Assembly (NCBI GenBank): GCA_045651985.1 | Contig: JAZRTK010000030.1 | Coordinates: 1 to 19,579 of the forward strand | DNA: 19,579 bases | Direction: 5' to 3' | Source: SIG710 sp045651985 | GTDB lineage: Bacteria > Bacillota > Clostridia > Oscillospirales > CAG-272 | In this document: positions 13,864 through 19,579 of the stretch, in pieces | How positions within the stretch are numbered: position 1 is the first letter of the stretch | How the letters are laid out: each line of letters starts with the position of its first letter | Position numbers and translations under genes: made by a program | The notes under the pieces: generated by a model | Told to the model about the DNA's origin: nothing | The model's database searches: none | Seen by the model: only the letters and a program-made list of their open reading frames with translations

Positions 13864-14488
13864 ACTTGGAGTAGAGCTCAACGATAAGCTGCTCGTTGAA
13901 GTCGAAGTCGATGTCCTCACGTGCGGGAAGAGCAACGACCTTTGCCTTACCTGTTTCCTTGTTAACTTCAAGCCACTTGGGAGCTGTCTTTGTAGCCAGG
14001 CTCTCAATGAGACCCTTGAACTTATCAGAGGAACGGCTTGTTTCCTTGATTTCTACAACGTCGCCTGCCTTGATGAGCGCGGAGGGGATGTCAAGCTTCT
14101 TGCCGTTTACGGTGAAGTGACCGTGACGAACGAGCTGACGAGCCTCCTTGTGGCTCTCTGCAAGACCCATTCTGTAAACAACGTTATCAAAACGGCGCTC
14201 AAGGAGGATGAGGAGGTTCTCACCTGTCATACCTTCAACTCTTGCTGCCTCGTTGTAGAGGTTCTTGAACTGCTTTTCGAGTACGCCGTAGTATCTTCTT
14301 GTCTTCTGCTTCTCACGAAGCTGCATGCCGTACTCTCTTACCTTCTTGTTAGCTGCGCCATGCTGACCGGGAGCAGTGTGTCTGCGGTCAATTGCGCACT
14401 TACCTGACAAGCAACGATCTCCCTTCAAAAAGAGCTTTGTGCCCTCTCTGCGGCAGAGCTTGCAAGCAGGACCTGTATATCTTGCCAT
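13862..14488 (-). CDS. rpsD: 30S ribosomal protein S4
   Basis: Primary 16S rRNA-binding protein that nucleates 30S assembly; in several bacteria it also represses its own operon. The 208 residues include an N-terminal zinc site with four cysteines (C9, C12, C26, C31), so this is the zinc-binding form. The S4 domain follows with RRFDNVVYRMGLAESHKEAR and VRHGHFTVNGKKLDIPS. The ATG at 14488 is preceded by AGGAGGTAACC. It lies 21 bases after rpsK and before rpoA. In Bacillus subtilis rpsD is elsewhere; its place here is the Clostridia and enterobacterial arrangement. Confidence 0.98.
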   Translation of the reverse strand: MARYTGPACKLCRREGTKLFLKGDRCLSGKCAIDRRHTAPGQHGAANKKVREYGMQLREKQKTRRYYGVLEKQFKNLYNEAARVEGMTGENLLILLERRFDNVVYRMGLAESHKEARQLVRHGHFTVNGKKLDIPSALIKAGDVVEIKETSRSSDKFKGLIESLATKTAPKWLEVNKETGKAKVVALPAREDIDFDFNEQLIVELYSK

Positions 14489-14509
14489 ATCTGGTTACCT
14501 CCTTTTGTA

Positions 14510-14908
14510 TTAAACGCGTCTGCGCTTAGGCGGTCTGCAACCGTTGTGGGGGATGGGTGTTACGTCCTTGATGAGCGTAATGCTCAGACCAACAGCCTCA
14601 AGTGCACGGATTGCGGACTCACGTCCCGAACCGGGGCCCCTAACGTATACTTCAACGGTCTTCAGGCCGTGTTCCATTGCAGCCTTCGCAGCTGTTTCTG
14701 CTGCAGACTGAGCCGCAAAGGGAGTGGACTTTCTGGAACCCTTGAAGCCAAGTTCACCTGCGGATGCCCAGGAAATTGTGTTACCCTGAACGTCACTGAT
14801 GGTGATGATTGTATTATTGAAGGTAGACTGAATGTGAACAGCGCCCTTTTCAATGTTCTTGCGTTCGCGGCGCTTTTTGATTACCTTCTTAGCAACAGCC
14901 TTTGCCAT
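14510..14908 (-). CDS. rpsK: 30S ribosomal protein S11
   Basis: Small-subunit platform protein near the mRNA exit. The 132 residues match the family length. HIQSTFNNTIITISD (26-40 region), KSTPFAAQSAAETAAKAAME and the end PIPHNGCRPPKRRRV are diagnostic. The basic start (KKVIKKRRERKNIEKG) is normal for the family. The ATG at 14908 has GGAGTG about ten bases upstream, 16 bases after rpsM. Confidence 0.98.
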   Translation of the reverse strand: MAKAVAKKVIKKRRERKNIEKGAVHIQSTFNNTIITISDVQGNTISWASAGELGFKGSRKSTPFAAQSAAETAAKAAMEHGLKTVEVYVRGPGSGRESAIRALEAVGLSITLIKDVTPIPHNGCRPPKRRRV

Positions 14909-14924
14909 CTGTCAAAATCACTCC

Positions 14925-15293
14925 TTACTTCTTCTTATTTGCGATTGTCTTTGCGGGACCCTTTCTGGTTCTCGCATTTGTCTTTGTTCTCTGACCTCTT
15001 ACGGGCAGACCCTTTCTGTGTCTGATACCGCGGTAGCAGTTGATCTCTACCATGTTCTTGATGTTCAGAGCCACCTCACGGCGGAGGTCACCCTCAACGG
15101 TGTACTGGTTTTCGATCACGTCACGAAGCTTTGCAACCTCTGCTTCTGTGAGGTCCTTTGCGCGGGTATCGGGATTGATACCTGTCTGTGCAAGAATGTC
15201 ACTTGCACTCTTTCTACCAAGACCGTAGATGTAGGTAAGTGCGATTTCAACGCGCTTGTTATTCGGAATATCAACACCGGCTATACGAGCCAT
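14925..15293 (-). CDS. rpsM: 30S ribosomal protein S13
   Basis: Small-subunit head protein contacting the P-site tRNA and the B1 intersubunit bridges. The 122 residues begin MARIAGVDIPNNKRVEIALT and contain the helix-hairpin-helix segment YIGLGRKSA-like (IYGLGRKSASDIL), then YRGIRHRKGLPVRGQRTKTN and a basic tail ending in KGPAKTIANKKK. The ATG at 15293 is preceded by GAGGTGAAAAA. It follows rpmJ by 49 bases. Confidence 0.98.
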   Translation of the reverse strand: MARIAGVDIPNNKRVEIALTYIYGLGRKSASDILAQTGINPDTRAKDLTEAEVAKLRDVIENQYTVEGDLRREVALNIKNMVEINCYRGIRHRKGLPVRGQRTKTNARTRKGPAKTIANKKK

Positions 15294-15342
15294 TCTTTTT
15301 TCACCTCTCTATTGAGTTTTTTGTGATGAGAAAACGGACTTA

Positions 15343-15456
15343 TCAGCCCTGTCTCTGCTTGTGCTTAGGGTTCTCGCAGATGACCATAACATGGCCTTTT
15401 CTCTTAATGATTTTGCACTTCTCGCAAATCTTCTTTACGGATGGCTTAACTTTCAT
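15343..15456 (-). CDS. rpmJ: 50S ribosomal protein L36
   Basis: Very small zinc-ribbon protein of the large subunit, 37 residues. It begins MKVKPSVKKICEKCK and ends ENPKHKQRQG; C11, C14, C27 and H32 are the zinc ligands, so this is the zinc-binding (C+) form. It lies 26 bases after infA and 49 before rpsM, its standard place. The ribosome binding site is poor: AAAGG is 15 bases upstream, and the ATG overlaps the stop of a five-codon frame at 15453-15470. Confidence 0.96.
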   Translation of the reverse strand: MKVKPSVKKICEKCKIIKRKGHVMVICENPKHKQRQG

Positions 15457-15470
15457 TTGTTGTGCACCAT
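15453..15470 (-). other. five-codon frame overlapping the rpmJ start
   Basis: ATG GTG CAC AAC AAA TGA on the - strand; its TGA overlaps the rpmJ ATG as ATGA. It may only be chance, but could couple rpmJ translation to reinitiation, since rpmJ lacks a well-spaced Shine-Dalgarno site. Confidence 0.25.
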
Positions 15471-15482
15471 GCCTTTCTTATT

Positions 15483-15701
15483 TTACTTAGCTCGCCAAGT
15501 GATGCGGCCCTTATCGAGGTCGTAAACCGAGACCTCAACGGTTACCTTGTCACCGGGCAAAATGCGGATATAATTCATGCGAAGCTTACCCGAAATGTGA
15601 GCAGTTACGATGTGCTCGTTGGGAAGCTTAACCTTGAAGGTTGCGTTGGGCAGAGCCTCAACTACAACGCCTTCGAATTCAATAACGTCGTCCTTTGGCA
15701 A
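15483..15701 (-). CDS. infA: translation initiation factor IF-1
   Basis: Binds the 30S A site during initiation. The 72 residues form one OB-fold (S1-like): MPKDDVIEFEGVVVEALPNA, then LRMNYIRILPGDKVTVEVS and DLDKGRITWRAK, all diagnostic. The start is TTG at 15701: the strong site GGGAGGT ends six bases upstream, and the usual second residues (here PKDDVIE) follow. No ATG is available in frame. It lies 54 bases after map; the small KOW-domain gene found between map and infA in some Firmicutes is absent. Confidence 0.97.
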   Translation of the reverse strand: MPKDDVIEFEGVVVEALPNATFKVKLPNEHIVTAHISGKLRMNYIRILPGDKVTVEVSVYDLDKGRITWRAK

Positions 15702-15707
15702 ATCAAT

Positions 15708-15714
15708 ACCTCCC
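15708..15714 (-). promoter_or_regulatory. ribosome binding site fixing the TTG start of infA
   Basis: GGGAGGT on the - strand, six bases before TTG at 15701-15699. An ATT codon two codons earlier is too close to be used with this site. Confidence 0.8.
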
Positions 15715-15755
15715 GGCTTTATCAGCCTGTTCGTTTCAAATAATTTGGGTTGCTC

Positions 15756-16508
15756 TCAGCTGGGATCTGTCAGAATGACGATTCCGCTTTCGGTGAGAGC
15801 CACCGTATTCTCGTAGTGTGCCGACAGTTTACCGTCCAAAGTGGTAACGGTCCAACCGTCATTTAACTCTTTTACGTCGCCTGTACCCGCATTTATCATC
15901 GGCTCAATCGCCAACACCATGCCGCGGCAAAGTCGAGCACCTCTGCCCGGTGTTCCGAAATTGGGAACCTCGGGAGATTCATGGACATCGTGACCTATGC
16001 CGTGACCGACATAGCGTCTGACAACCTCATATCCAAGAGGTCTAACGTAGGATTCAACGGCATTTCCGATGTCTCCTATTCTGTTTCCCTCCTTAAATTG
16101 CTCGACCCCACGCCAGAAGCTTGCCTCCGTAGCGTCGATCAAAGCCTGCGCTTCGGGGGAGATGCGTCCGACGGGATAGGTTCTTGCGCTGTCACCGTGG
16201 AATCCCTTGTAGCAGGCGCCGAGATCGATCTTTACGATATCGCCCTCCTGAAGGATCGTGTCCTTTGAAGGGATTCCATGAATGACTTGTGAATTTATGC
16301 TGATGCAAGCGCTTCCGGGGAATCCATAGAGACCCAGGAAAGAGGGCTTTGCACCGCAGCTTTCGATAAAGTTGCGTATTTTTGTATCAAGCTCCTTGGT
16401 GCTAACACCCTCGCGAATTGCTTCACGGGCGACCAGCAGAGCCTGAGCGGTTATACGTCCCGCTTCTCGCATCACCTTGATCTGAGCGGAATTTTTCAAC
16501 TGTATCAT
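15756..16508 (-). CDS. map: methionine aminopeptidase, type I
   Basis: Removes the initiator methionine from nascent proteins; cytoplasmic two-metal enzyme. The 250 residues keep all five metal ligands: D95 (VKIDLG), D106 (HGDSART), H169 (YVGHGIGH), E202 (LAIEPM) and E233 (HYENTV). No N-terminal SH3-type zinc extension is present, so it is the short type Ia form. Its ATG at 16508 is seven bases after the adk stop, with GAGGC overlapping that stop, which suggests translational coupling. Standard spc-operon position between adk and infA. Confidence 0.98.
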   Translation of the reverse strand: MIQLKNSAQIKVMREAGRITAQALLVAREAIREGVSTKELDTKIRNFIESCGAKPSFLGLYGFPGSACISINSQVIHGIPSKDTILQEGDIVKIDLGACYKGFHGDSARTYPVGRISPEAQALIDATEASFWRGVEQFKEGNRIGDIGNAVESYVRPLGYEVVRRYVGHGIGHDVHESPEVPNFGTPGRGARLCRGMVLAIEPMINAGTGDVKELNDGWTVTTLDGKLSAHYENTVALTESGIVILTDPS

Positions 16509-16515
16509 AGCTGCC

Positions 16516-17151
16516 TCAGAGATTATTTAAAGCGTTAAGAGTTAATTTGCTGATCTCGCCCACGTCACCAACACCGTTGATTCTCTTGAGGATACCCTTC
16601 TTTTCATAGTAAGCTTCAAGAGGCTCAGTTTGTGCGTGGTATGTGGTAAGTCTTGCGAGAACTGTTTCGGGAGCGTCGTCCTTACGGATGTAAAGCTCAG
16701 CTCCACACTTGTCGCAGGTCTTGTTATCCTTTGAGGGTTTGAAGGTCAGATGGTAGGATGCGCCGCAATCGGGGCACATACGTCTCTGGCTCATTCTCTC
16801 AACGATAACCTGATCGGGAACTTCAAGTGTAACAACGGCATCGATTTTTACGCCCAGCGCATCAAGTGCTTCTGCTTGGGGGATGCTGCGAGGGAATCCA
16901 TCGAGAATGAATCCGTTTTTGCAAGCATCACCTGCAAGATAGTCCTTGATAAGACCGATAACGACTTCATCGGGAACGAGCTGTCCTGCGTCCATGTAGC
17001 TCTTTGCCACCTTACCCAGTTCGGTCTCGTTTTTGATTGCACCGCGAAGAATGTCACCGGTAGATATCGCAGGAATATTGAACTTCTCTGAAATAACCTC
17101 GGACTGCGTGCCTTTGCCGGCACCCGGGGCACCCATTAAAATCAAATTCAT
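16516..17151 (-). CDS. adk: adenylate kinase, zinc-LID form
   Basis: Interconverts ATP + AMP and 2 ADP. The 211 residues show the P-loop GAPGAGKGTQ (7-16), the AMP-site segment STGDILRGAI, the conserved DGFPRSIPQAEAL and the LID. The LID carries two CxxC pairs (MCPDCGASYH and CDKCGAEL), so it is the zinc-binding type common in Firmicutes. The C-terminal part holds VLARLTTYHAQTEPLEAYY. The ATG at 17151 has AAGGAG about ten bases upstream, 15 bases after secY. Standard secY-adk-map order. Confidence 0.98.
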   Translation of the reverse strand: MNLILMGAPGAGKGTQSEVISEKFNIPAISTGDILRGAIKNETELGKVAKSYMDAGQLVPDEVVIGLIKDYLAGDACKNGFILDGFPRSIPQAEALDALGVKIDAVVTLEVPDQVIVERMSQRRMCPDCGASYHLTFKPSKDNKTCDKCGAELYIRKDDAPETVLARLTTYHAQTEPLEAYYEKKGILKRINGVGDVGEISKLTLNALNNL

Positions 17152-17166
17152 GTGATGTTCTCCTTA

Positions 17167-18459
17167 TCAATCAAGGAAGCCCTTGTAGTTACGCAGGGTC
17201 ATCTGTGCCTCAAGCTCACGAACGGTCTCAAGTGCAACACCGACAACGATGATTACGGAAGAACCGCCGAATGCAAGGCTTGCGAAGTTGCCACCTGCAA
17301 CCATGCTTATTACCATGGGGAAAATGCAGATGAACGCAAGTACGAGAGCACCGATAAGCGTAATTCTGTTCAGAACTTTGGTGATAAAGTCGGAAGTGGG
17401 CTTGCCGGGACGAATACCGGGGATAGCGCCACCCTGCTGCTTGATGTTGTTGGATACTTCAACGGGATTGAAAGAGATCGCAACGTAGAAGTAAGCGAAC
17501 GCGATAAGGAGCAGGAACTCGATCAGGATGTAAAGGGGTTTATCGAAGTTAAACACATTTGTTACACCCTTCCAGAAGTTGCTGTTGGGGAAGAACTGTC
17601 CGATCGTTGCGGGAATCGAAACGATGGAGCTTGCGAAGATGATAGGCATAACGCCCGTCATATTCAGCTTAATGGGAAGGTTAGTTCCCTGACCGCCGTA
17701 CATCTTGCGGCCCACAACTCTCTTTGCGTACTGGATCGGGATTCTTCTCTCACTGTCGTTGAGGATAACGATAACCACAACGATGAGCAGTGTAAAGAGA
17801 ATAGAAGCGATCAGCAGAGCTATACCGCCGATGGTAGAACCGACAGTATCGGTGTTTACCATGCCGAGCATCTGAGCAATTGTTGTTGTGCTTCCTGCTA
17901 CGATGTTAACGAACAGGATGATGGAGACACCGTTGCCGATACCTCTGCCCTTGATAAGGTCCGCGATCCACATAACGATGGACGCGCCTGCACAGTAAGT
18001 CATGATTACAACGAGTTCCTGGAACAGAGTAAGCTCTGCGGGAAGGACACCGTAGTAGCTCATGAGACGGCAGTAACCAAAGCTGGTTATAAGCGCCAGA
18101 ATGACCGTTGTGATCTTGGTTGCCATGTTAAGCTTCTTCTTACCTTCTTCGCCTTCCTTAGACCATCTCTCGAAGGCAGGAATTGCGATTGTAAGAAGCT
18201 GGATAACGATCGAGGATGTGATATAAGGGCTTACGCCGAGTGCAAACAAGGTTGCCTGAGCAAAAGCACCGCCGGAGAGGATATTGAGATACTCAAAGAT
18301 CGTACCGGAGGACTGCTGTGCGAGGTTGGCAATATCGTTTGTTACGTAAGGCATAGGAATATTAGCACCGATGCGATAAATGATGACGATAAGAAGTGTG
18401 AAGAGGATCTTCTTTTTCAGTTCCGGAATCTTCCAGGCATTCTTGAACGTCTGTAACAT
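17167..18459 (-). CDS. secY: protein translocase channel SecY
   Basis: Core of the SecYEG channel in the cytoplasmic membrane. The 430 residues begin MLQTFKNAWKIPELKKKILF and contain about ten hydrophobic spans. Diagnostic stretches are IPMPYV after the first span, the plug-region LNILSGGAFAQATLFALGVS, and the cytoplasmic loop ERRIPIQYAKR. The C-terminal GSSVIIVVGVALETVRELEAQ and a short cytoplasmic tail complete the protein. Its ATG directly follows the rplO stop (TAAATG), with GAGGTGGT inside the rplO end as ribosome binding site, so the two are translationally coupled. All 430 codons avoid TTA, CTA and TCA, a sign of strong codon selection. Confidence 0.98.
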   Translation of the reverse strand: MLQTFKNAWKIPELKKKILFTLLIVIIYRIGANIPMPYVTNDIANLAQQSSGTIFEYLNILSGGAFAQATLFALGVSPYITSSIVIQLLTIAIPAFERWSKEGEEGKKKLNMATKITTVILALITSFGYCRLMSYYGVLPAELTLFQELVVIMTYCAGASIVMWIADLIKGRGIGNGVSIILFVNIVAGSTTTIAQMLGMVNTDTVGSTIGGIALLIASILFTLLIVVVIVILNDSERRIPIQYAKRVVGRKMYGGQGTNLPIKLNMTGVMPIIFASSIVSIPATIGQFFPNSNFWKGVTNVFNFDKPLYILIEFLLLIAFAYFYVAISFNPVEVSNNIKQQGGAIPGIRPGKPTSDFITKVLNRITLIGALVLAFICIFPMVISMVAGGNFASLAFGGSSVIIVVGVALETVRELEAQMTLRNYKGFLD

Positions 18460-18903
18460 TTATACCACCTCAGTCTTTCCACCTGCTGCTTCTATCTTTT
18501 CCTTAGCACTTGCAGAAAAGACTGTTGCCTTTACAGTTAATTTCTTTGTGATCTCGCCGTTTCCGAGAACCTTGACACCGTCAAGTTCGCGTCTGACGAG
18601 TCTTGCAGCCATAAGAGCGTCAAGATCAACCACTGCGCCGTCCTCGAAGCGGTTGAGCGCCTCAACGTTAACGGTTGCGTATGTTGTCTTGAACTTATAG
18701 TTGCTGAAGCCTCTCTTGGGAAGCTTTCTGTAAAGAGGGAGCTGACCGCCTTCAAAGCCGGGTCTTACGCCACCGCCGCTACGAGCGTTCTGGCCCTTGT
18801 GACCCTTACCTGCGGTCTTACCGTTACCGGATCCGGGGCCTCTGCCCTTGCGGTAAGCAGGGGTTGCGGAACCGGGAGCCGGAGAAAGTTCATGCAGTTT
18901 CAT
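18460..18903 (-). CDS. rplO: 50S ribosomal protein L15
   Basis: Late-assembly 23S rRNA-binding protein. The 147 residues match the family. The N-terminal half is glycine/arginine-rich (GRGPGSGNGKTAGKGHKGQ, then ARSGGGVRPGFEGGQLPLYR and KLPKRGFSN), and the C-terminal half is the globular part with VKVLGNGEITKKLTVKA. The ATG at 18903 has AAGGAGG about nine bases upstream, 15 bases after rpmD. Its stop abuts the secY start. Confidence 0.98.
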   Translation of the reverse strand: MKLHELSPAPGSATPAYRKGRGPGSGNGKTAGKGHKGQNARSGGGVRPGFEGGQLPLYRKLPKRGFSNYKFKTTYATVNVEALNRFEDGAVVDLDALMAARLVRRELDGVKVLGNGEITKKLTVKATVFSASAKEKIEAAGGKTEVV

Positions 18904-18918
18904 CAGTTAAATCCTCCT

Positions 18919-19092
18919 TTATGCGTTTTCTACTTTAACGAGGTGCGAGATTACTTTAACCTTGCCTGCAAGAACTGCGTTGTCCTCGTGAACGATGCTG
19001 TCACCGACTCTGCGAAGTCCCAGGGACTCTGCAGTAGCCTTCTGGTTGGGCTTGGAACCGATGATACTCTTAATAAGTGTTACCTTTTTCAT
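18919..19092 (-). CDS. rpmD: 50S ribosomal protein L30
   Basis: Small large-subunit protein of 57 residues. It begins MKKVTLIKSIIGSKPNQKAT and carries SLGLRRVGDSIVHEDN, the family signature, then VISHLVKVENA at the end. The ATG at 19092 follows the site AAGGAGGAG, which overlaps the rpsE stop codon 15 bases upstream. Standard position between rpsE and rplO. Confidence 0.97.
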   Translation of the reverse strand: MKKVTLIKSIIGSKPNQKATAESLGLRRVGDSIVHEDNAVLAGKVKVISHLVKVENA

Positions 19093-19107
19093 AATACCGT
19101 CTCCTCC

Positions 19108-19579
19108 TTAACCCTTGATCTGCTCTACGGGGATATCACGAAGCTTTGCAACCTCATCAGCTGTACGGAGTGCCTTCAGACCCTCAAATGTTGCCTTAAC
19201 AACGTTTGTGGGGTTGTTGGAGCGGAGGCACTTTGCACGGATATTGGAAATACCCGCAAGCTCAAGTACTGCTCTGCACACGCCGCCTGCGATGATACCG
19301 GTACCGGGAGCGGCGGGCTTCAAAAGGACCTTACCTGCGCCGAACTCACCGAGAACCTCGTGAGGAATTGTAGTACCCTTGAGGGATACTTCGATCATAT
19401 TTTTCTTTGCGTCCTCAATTCCCTTGCGGATAGCTTCGGGAACCTCGGCTGCCTTTCCGAGACCGTAGCCTACGTGACCATTGCCGTCACCGACTACCAT
19501 GATAGCTGCGAATCTTGCGATACGACCACCTTTAACGGTCTTGGAAACACGGTTTAATGTGACAAGCTCTTCACGAAGG
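19108..19579 (-). CDS. rpsE: 30S ribosomal protein S5, 5' partial
   Basis: Small-subunit body protein that helps set decoding accuracy. The frame runs off the right edge, so about the first 15 residues are missing; about 156 are visible. The visible part opens LREELVTLNRVSKTVKGGR, continues with VVVGDGNGHVGYGLGKAAEV, then PHEVLGEFGAGKVLLKPAAP and TGIIAGGVCRAVLELAGI, all diagnostic of S5. An internal ATG at 19500 is not the start. It is the most upstream gene seen of the spc-alpha run; the promoter must lie outside the window. Confidence 0.97.
   Translation of the reverse strand, partial: LREELVTLNRVSKTVKGGRIARFAAIMVVGDGNGHVGYGLGKAAEVPEAIRKGIEDAKKNMIEVSLKGTTIPHEVLGEFGAGKVLLKPAAPGTGIIAGGVCRAVLELAGISNIRAKCLRSNNPTNVVKATFEGLKALRTADEVAKLRDIPVEQIKG

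Noticed and set aside
15702..15755. Missing small KOW-domain gene between map and infA
   Set aside because: The gap is only 54 bases with no frame; absence is ordinary in many lineages and is not evidence of a deletion.
17152..18456. 434-codon + strand frame opposite secY
   Set aside because: Codon-aligned shadow of secY caused by codon bias; no family resemblance and Cys/Asp/Asn-rich composition typical of antisense translation.
18799..19557. 252-codon + strand frame opposite rplO start, rpmD and rpsE
   Set aside because: Crosses three certain genes in antisense and has no recognisable domain.
1..19579. Mobile element, phage, CRISPR or defence island
   Set aside because: No transposase, integrase, direct-repeat array, toxin-antitoxin pair or defence protein was seen; gene content and order are core chromosomal.

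Overview
This window looks like the chromosome of a member of the Clostridia (Bacillota), possibly a gut-type Oscillospirales or Christensenellales relative; genus and species cannot be read from it. The evidence is the Firmicute-type gene set (a DUF512 radical-SAM protein, a DUF4364 protein, a SigH-like sigma factor, a zf-trcl zinc-ribbon protein), zinc-binding forms of S4, L36 and adenylate kinase, strong purine-rich Shine-Dalgarno sites, and SigA-type promoters of the TTGACA/TATAAT class. I see no mobile element, CRISPR array, tRNA, rRNA or phage gene. The content is almost entirely core housekeeping.

Region 1 (1-4632, + strand) is a tight operon: a DUF512 radical-SAM protein cut off at its 5' end, a lipoprotein with an RsiV-like (DUF4163/DUF3298) domain, and the two ribosome-assembly GTPases Der and Obg. 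It ends at a symmetric bidirectional terminator. Region 2 (4633-7752, - strand) holds tyrS, a small zinc-ribbon protein, a SigH-like sigma factor and a DUF4364 protein. tyrS has a near-perfect promoter and too short a leader for a T-box. Region 3 (7753-9126) is a divergent promoter region with an inverted repeat, then homoserine dehydrogenase (+). Region 4 (9127-11597) has a NodB-like polysaccharide deacetylase lipoprotein (-) divergent from class II fructose-bisphosphate aldolase (+). An acyl-ACP thioesterase (+) follows to 12324.

Region 5 (12372 to the right edge, - strand) is the distal spc operon joined to the alpha operon. In transcription order it reads rpsE (partial), rpmD, rplO, secY, adk, map, infA, rpmJ, rpsM, rpsK, rpsD, rpoA, rplQ. 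No internal terminator is visible; the run ends at the hairpin shared with the thioesterase gene.

I do not see a clearly new multi-gene system. The points most worth checking are: a tyrosyl-tRNA synthetase whose HIGH motif has become TAGH; a palindromic element between the divergent DUF4364 and hom genes; extended -10 motifs (TGG before the -10 box) in four of six promoters; a SigH-like sigma factor with a TTG start outside the classical sigH context; der and obg in one operon; a homoserine dehydrogenase with a reduced C-terminal regulatory region; and a stable non-terminator hairpin at the rpsD stop codon.
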